64,000 nucleotides of DNA from Chryseobacterium senegalense (GTDB lineage Bacteria > Bacteroidota > Bacteroidia > Flavobacteriales > Weeksellaceae). The notes beneath the pieces are model-generated. The model made no database searches and was not told the origin of the DNA. It saw only the letters and a program-made list of their open reading frames with translations. The stretch lies in NCBI GenBank assembly GCA_001403755.1, contig CYUH01000015.1, positions 1,404,589 through 1,468,588 of the forward strand, given 5' to 3'. Of the stretch, positions 44,619-51,481 are shown piece after piece. Positions within the stretch are counted from its first letter, which is position 1. Each line of letters opens with the position of its first letter. The position numbers and the translations under genes are program-made.

Positions 44619-45074
44619 TTAACGGTTGGAAATTAAAACAACTAAAATAATAAATACAACCACAAACACAATTGCTCTGTAACCTTGGAAAAATCGCCAG
44701 AGCTTTCTTTTTTTATTCCAGTCTGAATTATATTTACCATCGGCCCATTTCCCGGTTGCCATATTTACCGGAACATTGAATAATACGGTAGTCATAATAG
44801 CTGTAGTATGTAAAACTGTTGCAAAAAGCAATCCGTAACCTGCTATGCTATTTTTATCATCAATGCCGATATAATATGAAATCAAAAGAATAAGACTTAG
44901 CGGCATTAAGATGGGCATTACTCTTCCAAAGGTTTTGAGTAGTCCTTTTTGAAATAGTATTTGTTCATTAGGCGGTAGTTTGGTGATGACCGGATGTACG
45001 CAAGACCAAGAACCGGACTCTGCTCCGGCAACCCAGCCAATGAAAACCACAGTTAATATTTCTAAGTAATTCAT
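44619..45074 (-). CDS. DUF1772-like integral membrane protein
   Basis: The 151-residue protein has four hydrophobic segments and the arrangement seen in DUF1772/anthrone-oxygenase-like proteins (FATVLHTTAIMTTVLFNVPV, NMATGKWADGKYNSDWN). The reaction is unknown for this member. Its ATG overlaps the stop of the SDR gene by four bases (ATGA), so the two are translationally coupled. The stop is 16 bp from the cassette edge. Confidence 0.72.
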   Translation of the reverse strand: MNYLEILTVVFIGWVAGAESGSWSCVHPVITKLPPNEQILFQKGLLKTFGRVMPILMPLSLILLISYYIGIDDKNSIAGYGLLFATVLHTTAIMTTVLFNVPVNMATGKWADGKYNSDWNKKRKLWRFFQGYRAIVFVVVFIILVVLISNR

Positions 45075-45895
45075 TTTGATAAATATTTTTGGTTGTATAA
45101 TTTTTTTCCTTCATTGAGTAACAACTTTGCTCTTAAAAACCAAGGAAAGTTGATGTACATTTTCATCAACTGTCTGATTTTTTTACCGGGCAGAATGAGA
45201 GTATTTCCTATCTCCAATTGTTTTATTATATCCTTTGCACATTCTTCTGATGAAATGCGGGACTTTTGTGAAGGACCGCCTTTCATACCTCCTTTTATGC
45301 AAGCATTTTTGTCAAATTCACTATCAACAGGTCCGGGTGCAGCCATAGATACCTCAATGCCAAAAGGTTGCAGTTCCGATTTTAAATTCATTGCAAAACT
45401 GGTAATGAAATGTTTGCTGGCAGAGTAAACCGCACTTCCGGGCATCCAAGCAATTCCGGCACCCGAACCAACAAAAAGGATTCCTTTCCCCTGTGGATTT
45501 TCCATCATTGACTGTACGATTTTATAGGTAGACGATACTACACTACTCACATTTAAGTCGATTATGCTTTGTAGTTTATTCAAATCGCTTTCGTGAAAAT
45601 AATTGTCATCACCCAATCCGGCATTATTTATGAGCAAGTCTATTGAAATGTTTTGCTCATTCAATTGTTTCAAAATTTCATCTTGACTATTGGAATCGGT
45701 AATGTCGGCTGAGAATATTTTTACAAGAACACGAGGGTTAACTTTTGTAATTTCTTTAGAAAGTTGTTCTAACAATTCCTTTCTGCGGGCAATTAGCACA
45801 AGTGTTTTAGCTTTTGAAGCCAACTCTAAAGCAATGGCCTTTCCAATTCCGGAAGAAGCTCCGGTAATAATAATGTTTTTATTTTTTGTGTCCAT
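45071..45895 (-). CDS. Short-chain dehydrogenase/reductase
   Basis: The 274-residue Rossmann enzyme has the cofactor motif IIITGASSGIGKAIALEL, NNAG (LLINNAGLGDD), a catalytic Ser in LFVGSGAG and the YSASK Tyr-Lys pair. These mark an NAD(P)-dependent oxidoreductase of the classical SDR group. The length and all active-site residues are intact. It lies between a Crp-like regulator upstream and the membrane protein, so the three form one minus-strand cassette. Confidence 0.9.
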   Translation of the reverse strand: MDTKNKNIIITGASSGIGKAIALELASKAKTLVLIARRKELLEQLSKEITKVNPRVLVKIFSADITDSNSQDEILKQLNEQNISIDLLINNAGLGDDNYFHESDLNKLQSIIDLNVSSVVSSTYKIVQSMMENPQGKGILFVGSGAGIAWMPGSAVYSASKHFITSFAMNLKSELQPFGIEVSMAAPGPVDSEFDKNACIKGGMKGGPSQKSRISSEECAKDIIKQLEIGNTLILPGKKIRQLMKMYINFPWFLRAKLLLNEGKKLYNQKYLSK

Positions 45896-45976
45896 ATCAA
45901 TTTTTGCTTTTGATTAATAGGACAAAATTAGTTGTAAAAATAGGCTGAAAAAATGAACCCGGGTTAAGAAATGAAT

Positions 45977-46546
45977 TTAATGTGAAATTCGTTTTCTTAT
46001 TCTGCTCAAAGCCTGCGGTGTAATACCAATGTAAGAAGCAAGATGTTTTTGTGGAATGTTTTGGATGAGATGCGGCTGTTCAGTGAATAAATCAAGATAT
46101 CTTTGTTCTGCACTTTTTTGCAATAGAGAAAGTTCCCTTTTGGTTTTATACAGAAACAAATATTCGCTTGCCATTCTTCCGATTAAATTTCCAAAACCGG
46201 TTTCCTTATAAACCGTTTGCAAATTTTCGTAAGAGATTCGATACAGTTTTGTTGGCGTCAAGGTTTCAACTTCATAGGTAGTTGGTTGTCGGGTTATGAA
46301 AGAATCGTAGGCACTTACGAACCAATTGTCAAATGCAAAAACAAAAGTCAGGTCGTTGTCAATTCCGGGAACAAAGAATCGAATGATTCCACTTTCAATA
46401 AATGACAAGTAATTTTCCGTTTTTCCGAGTTTGAGTAATGTTTCTTTTTTGGGAAATTCTTTATGCTCAAACTTGCCGGAAAAGAATATCCATTCTTCGT
46501 CGGAAATGGTTACAAATTGTTCAATATGTTTTTTAAGATTTTGCAA
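45977..46546 (-). CDS. Crp/Fnr-family transcriptional regulator
   Basis: The 189-residue protein has a cyclic-nucleotide-binding-like beta-roll ([20 protein letters not shown]) and a short C-terminal winged HTH ([20 protein letters not shown]). This is the compact form common in Bacteroidota. It probably controls the adjacent SDR-membrane protein pair, 81 bp downstream. Confidence 0.87.
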   Translation of the reverse strand: MQNLKKHIEQFVTISDEEWIFFSGKFEHKEFPKKETLLKLGKTENYLSFIESGIIRFFVPGIDNDLTFVFAFDNWFVSAYDSFITRQPTTYEVETLTPTKLYRISYENLQTVYKETGFGNLIGRMASEYLFLYKTKRELSLLQKSAEQRYLDLFTEQPHLIQNIPQKHLASYIGITPQALSRIRKRISH

Positions 46547-46569
46547 AATGTTTGAGGCCTTAAGGTTCT

Positions 46570-46666
46570 GACTAACGTTAAATTAATTCATTGATAATCA
46601 AATAGTTATAGATTTTAATTTTTGACCATTTGATTATTCAAAATAGTGAAAATTTCTTCGTTAGCG
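46570..46666. repeat. attC-like site, 97-bp family, copy 3
   Basis: It runs GACTAAC to GTTAGCG with the same inner arms GATAATCAAAT/ATTTGATTAT. It is followed by the same tail (GGCTAAAAACAACTCCGTTT, TTCGAGTAGGGGAATT) as the copies at 22941 and 38154, after which each copy diverges. Confidence 0.66.
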
Positions 46667-46702
46667 GCTAAAAACAACTCCGTTTTCGAGTAGGGGAATT
46701 GC

Positions 46703-46897
46703 AGATAACGGAAAAAGTATTGGCGAAGTTCGGGCTAAATTGGACGAAAAGTTAAACTAAAACGGCTCTGAACAAAAAAACTTTTTTCCTTTTGCTAATA
46801 TACAAAAATTGTAAAAGGAAAAAGTTTTTTTGTGGCTAAATGCAACAAATTTTTCTACTTGGTTTCAATCCCGCCTTTTGCAAATACTATGTTGAAC
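46703..46897. repeat. attC-like site, long form with inner hairpin
   Basis: The outer core sites are AGATAAC and GTTGAAC. Inside lies a further near-perfect hairpin AAAAAAACTTTTTCCTTTT-loop-AAAAGGAAAAAGTTTTTTT (about 46777-46835). The length of 195 bp exceeds the usual sites. Confidence 0.62.
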
Positions 46898-47528
46898 CAA
46901 ACCTCCGGTAGCTTTTCCCATTCGCCGTTTTAGTAACTTTGTTTTTATTAACCTTTTAAAAACTCATCAAATGGCTACAAAAAAAATCTCCGGAGGATTT
47001 AAGGACCAACAAATTCGTGAACCGTGCCTCGGGCGAAGTTAACGGTTTTGCCGAACTTCTGCAACGCTTAGAAAGAAATATCTCCATCCTGGGCAGAAGC
47101 AGGCGTACCTTCGACAATTATTCCCGTCAAGTTGCAGCCTTAGCGCTTCATTTCGGTAAAGCCCCTACCGAATTAAACCCGGAAGACATCAAAGATTACC
47201 TTTTTGAACTTCAAAATCGATCAAAAACCCCTTCTCAGTCGTACTTTAAACATACCGTTTACGGCCTGCGGTTTTTGCTGAAAACCGAAGGCTTGCCTTA
47301 CAGCTACCTCCATCTTCCCGCGATTCCAAAAGTGAAAAAACTCCCTACTATTTTAAGCCGTGAAGAAATCTGGCGAATGCTTCAGTCCCTCCGAAAAACT
47401 GCTTTGTGTATCTAAATTCTTAAAACGACATCCCCATAAGAGGACCATCATACTGCTGAAAAGCCACCGGAGCTTCCGTTCAACGGGCTTTCATTTCTTG
47501 TCTTGCAGACAAAACGAAAGCTTAGTTA
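46892..47528 (+). mobile_element. Decayed recombinase/IS91 element, copy 9 (short form)
   Basis: The 637-bp copy has a recombinase frame from 47017 to 47415, covering the SAM-like domain to EEIWRMLQSLRK, then an abrupt deletion joint. The start region is frameshifted relative to it. The left end reads GTTGAACCAAACC, one base different from the others. Confidence 0.73.
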
Positions 47529-47545
47529 TTAGCAGAAGTGGTTTT

Positions 47546-47983
47546 CTATTCAACGATTATCTTGTAATAGCCGTTTTCGCTTGTTGAATTTATACCTTCA
47601 ATTTGAATATTTTCAATTTTATAACCAGAACATTTTCCAGTTATTTTTGAAGATGTAATTTTAAATCTAAATGTTTTTATAGGATTCATTGTTAAGTAAA
47701 CATCATAATCTTTACTACTTTCGCTCCAACCAACTCCTTCTAAAGAGATTTTATTATCTTCTCTTATATTTGTTTTAATTCCAATTAAATTTCCATTTCC
47801 ATCATTTTGTTGAATAATTATTTTTGATTTATCTAATGTTCCATTCTGTAATAAATTTTCTCCTGACACATTTACGAATTCAAAAACAACATTTTCGGGT
47901 GGAGTAAAACAATCATCTTCACTACAGTTCAGTAATATTAAACTTGTAAAAATTATTGAAAAAGTTAAAAATATTCTTTTCAT
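47546..47983 (-). CDS. Small lipoprotein of unknown function (cassette cargo)
   Basis: A start at 47983 gives 145 residues beginning MKRIFLTFSIIFTSLILLNC, a lipoprotein signal with the lipobox Cys at position 20. The upstream ATG at 48019 would bury this signal and is rejected. The mature part is a beta-rich domain (FEFVNVSGENLLQNGTLDKS, NGYYKIIVE) with no recognised family. The stop is 17 bp from the cassette edge, and the pairing ends are TTAGCAGAA/TTCTGCTAA, the same sequence as the 38959 cassette. Confidence 0.72.
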   Translation of the reverse strand: MKRIFLTFSIIFTSLILLNCSEDDCFTPPENVVFEFVNVSGENLLQNGTLDKSKIIIQQNDGNGNLIGIKTNIREDNKISLEGVGWSESSKDYDVYLTMNPIKTFRFKITSSKITGKCSGYKIENIQIEGINSTSENGYYKIIVE

Positions 47984-48026
47984 ATTATTTTTCTTTGGTT
48001 TCTGCGGAATTTTTGTCAACCATTTC

Positions 48027-48218
48027 TGCTAACGGAAAAAGTATTGGCGAAGTGCGGGCTAAATGGAACGAAAAGTTCAATTTAGCCCGCACTTCGCCGA
48101 TGCTTTTTTCGGATTGTTAAATTACACAAATAATCAATACGAAAAAGCAGCGGCGACTAAATATTTCAAAACTTTCAACTATCCCTTCACCCCGCATTTT
48201 GCCAATACTATGTTATAC
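48027..48218. repeat. attC-like site with nested perfect hairpin
   Basis: The outer cores are TGCTAAC and GTTATAC. Inside, GGCGAAGTGCGGGCTAAAT (48046-48064) is exactly mirrored at 48080-48098, with GAAC/GTTC pairing in the loop. The site therefore looks like one attC arm folded onto a partial second copy. Confidence 0.65.
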
Positions 48219-48227
48219 GACGTCGTT

Positions 48228-48554
48228 TTATGCAAGTTGAATGTAATCGTTTTCAATTTTCACATTGAAGTTTATTTCGGCTTTTAATGCACGAAAAACT
48301 TTTAAAATTGTGTCAATTGTTGCACTATTTGCACTGCTTTCAAGTTTTGAAATTTGAGATTTTTGAACACCAACTAATTCTCCAAGTTGTTCTTGAGTTA
48401 AATTCCGCTCCTGTCTTGCGGTTTTTATCATTTTCCCCAAAACATCCATTCTCAATTCGTATTCGTAGTCGTCTCTTTCTTTTGTTCCTACTTTTCCGAT
48501 AAATTCGTCTTTCATGTCTGCAAGAGAGTAGGACTTCATTTTTTCTTTTGCCAT
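48228..48554 (-). CDS. HigA-type XRE antitoxin
   Basis: The 108-residue protein has an XRE helix-turn-helix in the middle (KTARQERNLTQEQLGELVGV, QKSQISKLESS) and an N-terminal extension. It follows the RelE-type toxin with 1 bp between, in toxin-first order as in higBA operons. It should bind the toxin and repress the promoter. The stop is 15 bp from the cassette edge. Confidence 0.87.
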   Translation of the reverse strand: MAKEKMKSYSLADMKDEFIGKVGTKERDDYEYELRMDVLGKMIKTARQERNLTQEQLGELVGVQKSQISKLESSANSATIDTILKVFRALKAEINFNVKIENDYIQLA

Positions 48555-48555
48555 T

Positions 48556-48906
48556 TTATTTGTTGTTAAAGTAGTTATTCATAATGTTTTCCGCCTTTTC
48601 AATTTCCTTTGGCGGAACTTTACTCACTTTCTTTTTAAATCCGTGAGTTGCGAACACCAAAGTATTTTCTTTTTCGGTTTTGTCCCAAAATGCAAGAAGC
48701 CGAATTTGAATTCCAGCATATCTCGTCCTAAACTCCCAAATATTTTCGCTAAGTTTCTTGAACAATTTTGGGTCGTTAGTCTGCTCAGCCAAATCAATGT
48801 TGTAAAATATTTTTTTCGCAGTTTTAGAATCAAGACTTTTGATAAATTCTCTTGCTTCCTCTAAAAATTTGGTCTCAAAATATTTCACTTCATTTAATTT
48901 TGTCAA
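48556..48906 (-). CDS. RelE/HigB-type toxin (DUF891/Gp49-like)
   Basis: The 116-residue protein shows the HigB/DUF891 pattern: FLEEAREFIKSLDSKTAKKI, LSENIWEFRTRYAGIQIRLL, then FATHGFKKKVSKVPPKEIEK. Members are ribosome-dependent mRNA interferases. Together with the antitoxin it fills the cassette bounded by TTATACGACGTCG and CGATGTCGTATAAC. Toxin-antitoxin pairs are typical stabilisers of sedentary cassette arrays. Confidence 0.88.
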   Translation of the reverse strand: MTKLNEVKYFETKFLEEAREFIKSLDSKTAKKIFYNIDLAEQTNDPKLFKKLSENIWEFRTRYAGIQIRLLAFWDKTEKENTLVFATHGFKKKVSKVPPKEIEKAENIMNNYFNNK

Positions 48907-48967
48907 AGATAAATAAAGTTTCCAAATTTCGCAACTTTTTTTATTACGAGGGTTCGGTTACGATGTC

Positions 48968-49162
48968 GTATAACGGAAAAAGTATTGGCGAAGGACGGGC
49001 AACTTTGCTGACAATTTCAAAGGAAGACCGAACCTGAGCAAAATGCTTTTTCAGATTTCTAAATTACTAAAAAAAGCAATATGAAAAGCATTTTTGCAGA
49101 TACTGTTAACTGAATTCTCATAGACAATATTCACCCCGTCTTTTGCCAATACTATGTTACCT
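48968..49162. repeat. attC-like site (GTATAAC...GTTACCT)
   Basis: The arms AAAAAGTATTGGCGAAGGACGG and CCGTCTTTTGCCAATACTAT pair imperfectly and belong to the same arm family as the sites at 46703 and 48027. It links the toxin-antitoxin cassette to the last gene cassette with no decayed element between. Confidence 0.68.
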
Positions 49163-49173
49163 GCAGTTTTTTT

Positions 49174-50352
49174 TTAAATATATCCTTCAGCTAAAAGATT
49201 AGGAAAAAGAATTGCAAGATTATCAGTTTGTCTATTGATTGCTGGTAATCGAGTTGACATCAAAATTATAACTGATTTCTTTGTGCCTTCTTCTAAATGT
49301 TGAAGAATAAACGTTATAAATTTAAGTGTCTTTTCGTAATCTTCCAATACAATTTTTGGTTCAACATTTTTTAAAAAATTATTCATTGTCTTACTTATAA
49401 TTCCACCATCTTCTTTAAAAAGTGGAGTGTCACCTTCATCAAAATATACATCTTCAAACATTAACAATTTTGGATCTATATTTCCATGCAGAAAATCATT
49501 TCTATTATTCATAATTGTATGATAATCCTTAAAAATTTGATTTTTGGAATCGATAGCTTTGGTAAAACCATTACAATAGATATGAAGTGATTTTATTCTG
49601 ACATCTATTTGTCTCTTTAGTAAGTCGTCATAGAGTCTCTTATCTTTTTTTATTTCATCTTTTGCTAATAAGAGAATTAGTAAATTAATAAATGATTCTC
49701 CAAGAACAGGACAAAGCATTCTGATAGTACTTCCAAGACTAGCAGCTTCTTCAATATTATTTACCCATTCTTTGTATTCAGAGAAAAAATTCTCTCTATC
49801 AATTTTTGGAGTATCTGGTTCTAGAGTATTTTTTGGTTCATCTATTTTTATCAACTTTAATTTACTAGTTAAATTCAGTAATGTTTTATCTAACCTCGCA
49901 AATGGATTTATAAATAATGTATAATGTTCAAATTCTTTTTGAACTTGTCCCATTTCTTTTCCAAATTTCGAGTAAGATTTTTTTACATTATTAATAAGAA
50001 TTTGCCAATCTTTTTTATTAAATAGAATATCTTTTTTTATTTTTAAACATACTTCAATTCCTGAAGATTTACCAATAAAATGAATTTCGTTTGATAAACT
50101 GAGAATGTGATAATGCCAATGAATTAAGTTTTCAGTTGTTCCTCTTTCCTTTGTAAACATCATCATTCCATTTGGTAAGCCAAATCTAGCTTTCAAATAT
50201 TTATATAAATCTAAAGGCGAAATTTTGTTTTCTATATTTTTCCACATAAAAATGGAAAATTCATTTTTCTGATTTTTTAAATTATCAATTATATATTCAG
50301 TTGTGGCGATTTCCCAATTTTCGGGTTCAAAAACTTTGTTTACTTCTGACAT
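49174..50352 (-). CDS. Hypothetical protein (cassette next to the attI-like segment)
   Basis: A start at 50352 gives 392 residues (MSEVNKVFEPENWEIATTEY). The longer start at 50412 would read through the attI-like segment and is rejected. I do not recognise the family. The protein is Lys/Asn-rich with no signal peptide. It contains TKERGTTENLIHWHYHILSL and a C-terminal helical stretch with NRNDFLHGNIDP, a pattern seen in HEPN-like helical domains, though this is weak. The cassette ends TTACCTGCA/TGCAGGTAA pair exactly, and the stop is 17 bp from the edge. Confidence 0.65.
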   Translation of the reverse strand: MSEVNKVFEPENWEIATTEYIIDNLKNQKNEFSIFMWKNIENKISPLDLYKYLKARFGLPNGMMMFTKERGTTENLIHWHYHILSLSNEIHFIGKSSGIEVCLKIKKDILFNKKDWQILINNVKKSYSKFGKEMGQVQKEFEHYTLFINPFARLDKTLLNLTSKLKLIKIDEPKNTLEPDTPKIDRENFFSEYKEWVNNIEEAASLGSTIRMLCPVLGESFINLLILLLAKDEIKKDKRLYDDLLKRQIDVRIKSLHIYCNGFTKAIDSKNQIFKDYHTIMNNRNDFLHGNIDPKLLMFEDVYFDEGDTPLFKEDGGIISKTMNNFLKNVEPKIVLEDYEKTLKFITFILQHLEEGTKKSVIILMSTRLPAINRQTDNLAILFPNLLAEGYI

Positions 50353-50373
50353 TGTGTTGGATAAAATTGCAGG

Positions 50374-50470
50374 TAACTTGTTTATATGTCTTACTTTGTC
50401 AGACAAATACAACGTATTTGGTAGGTATATGTCTGATTTCCGTGAGACTTATTTCTGATGACTAAGATAT
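50374..50470. promoter_or_regulatory. Candidate attI-like site beside recombinase remnant
   Basis: This 97-bp segment, duplicated at 39829, lies exactly between the end of a tyrosine recombinase remnant and the first cassette core (minus-strand CAAG-TTACCT). Two copies followed by different cassettes at the same base is what an attI platform would show. It lacks the long palindrome of the attC-like sites. Confidence 0.5.
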
Positions 50471-50480
50471 ATTTTTTTCT

Positions 50481-50633
50481 TTATAAATCATCAAACGGAC
50501 TTTTGATCTGTTGTATACTTTTTGTGCTTACGTGCGTATAGATTTCTGTGGTTCTGCTACTGTTATGTCCTAATAACTCTTGAATAGATCGCAAATCCGT
50601 GCCGCTTTCTAATAAGTGAGTGGCTATTAAGGT
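50481..50633 (-). pseudogene. Tyrosine recombinase C-terminal fragment
   Basis: On the minus strand 49 codons read [20 protein letters not shown], then [14 protein letters not shown], then [15 protein letters not shown] and stop. GH and the catalytic Tyr (EIYTHV) of XerC/D-type recombinases are present. A stop and unrelated sequence precede it, so the rest of the gene is gone. Its position next to the array suggests it is the remains of the array integrase. It does not overlap the N-terminal pieces in the decayed elements, so identity with them cannot be tested here. Confidence 0.72.
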
Positions 50634-50708
50634 TTAAAATATCTAAAATCGGAAGCTCTTATCCTTTCCTCCGATTTCCGGTGTATTTCTGTATGCAAAA
50701 TTAAAATG

Positions 50709-50818
50709 GAAGCTTCCTAAAAAAAATGAATTTGGGAATTCATCAATATTAATTCTTCGATTAATTAAAATATTGACGAACCCACCTACCCTTCTAGGCA
50801 AATTCATTTCCTGCTTCC
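50709..50818. repeat. Long inverted repeat beyond the array
   Basis: Nested arms are GGAAGC/GCTTCC, AAATGAATTTG/CAAATTCATTT (exact) and TCAATATTAAT/ATTAATTAAAATATTGA. The structure lies in the roughly 850-bp stretch between the recombinase remnant and the stress-protein gene, which holds no convincing gene. It could be a boundary site of a lost mobile element or a transcriptional barrier. Confidence 0.5.
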
Positions 50819-51065
50819 ACGTTGTTTCAGTTTTAGAAATACTTCACATTTTTATAAACATTTAGCAACGAAAAAGGCACCTCAATTATACGTATAAAGA
50901 TATAAGCGCAGTGTTCATTTATATTTACAAAATTCCAAAAGCGCCTTTATCAAGGTTAGTTTCAAAAGAATTTTAAGATTAAGAAAAGTGTCCTCATTAC
51001 CAAATAAATAACTAATTAAGTAAAAAACGTAATAACTAAACAAATAATTAAACTAAAAAATAATT

Positions 51066-51283
51066 ATGAAAAATCTTTTTATCACCACTACCCTAGATTA
51101 TTACTTACAGTCAAGAAACGCCTTTACAATTGTCGACCAAATCATAGAACTTCAAAAAAACCCGCAGGTCTTCAATGAAAATTTTCAAGTTTGAATTTCT
51201 TTGCAGATACCAATGCGATTTCACTCATTGAGAAAATGCCGTTTAATAATATCAGTAAGAATAGAACCAATATTTCAATGTAA
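51066..51283 (+). pseudogene. Possible small frameshifted gene
   Basis: The first frame reads MKNLFITTTLDYYLQSRNAF through NPQVFNENF and then stops. A neighbouring frame continues LNFFADTNAISLIEKMPFNN to a stop at 51283. Together they look like one roughly 72-residue protein broken by a single-base shift. No family is recognised, and the call is weak. Confidence 0.3.
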
Positions 51284-51449
51284 TACATTTAGTGCTTCCT
51301 GAGGAACGAATTTGCTATGAAAAATATAATTAACCTAAATAATAATATAATTTCTAAAGGTTTTGATTATATTCCAGTAGATAGCAAGCGTCTAGTATTC
51401 ACGAATGTAAATTGTACCACCATCCGCCTAAATCTTCCCACACTAAAAG

Positions 51450-51469
51450 TATGGTATATTTTACCTTTG
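51450..51469 (+). promoter_or_regulatory. Promoter block of the stress-protein operon
   Basis: TATGGTATATTTTACCTTTG includes the -7 element TACCTTTG and differs at only two positions from the block upstream of the araC gene (54043-54062). It lies 13 bp before the start codon, implying a very short leader. Confidence 0.6.
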
Positions 51470-51481
51470 CACTAAACTTTT

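Larger units (their letters stand above)
20912..50633. mobile_element. Integron-like cassette array without an intact array integrase
   Basis: Cargo units with one to three genes alternate with attC-like palindromes and with nine copies of a decayed recombinase/IS91 element. For most units the first bases after the GTT core are complementary to the last bases before the next AAC core. Examples are TTAGGCGAT with ATCGCCTAA (24160/25511), TTACCTGCA with TGCAGGTAA (49157/50376), and TTATACGACG with CGTATAA preceded by CGATGT (48213/48973). This matches circular cassette closure at attC. Cargo resembles typical accessory cassettes: a toxin-antitoxin pair, hydrolases, regulators and unknowns. The orientation of the ancestral array is debated in the findings. 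Confidence 0.65.

Noticed and set aside
48063..48287. Plus-strand open frame of 74 codons
   Set aside because: It falls inside the nested hairpin of the attC-like site and runs into the antitoxin gene antisense.
50353..50412. N-terminal extension of the 392-residue cassette protein
   Set aside because: These codons lie in the attI-like segment that is repeated at 39829 beside a different gene.
20912..50633. CRISPR array made of the repeated segments
   Set aside because: Repeats are 95-960 bp with coding content, intervals are 0.2-4 kb genes, and no cas genes are present.
51317..51475. Small plus-strand frame of 52 codons
   Set aside because: It overlaps the promoter block of the stress-protein operon, and there is no family evidence.
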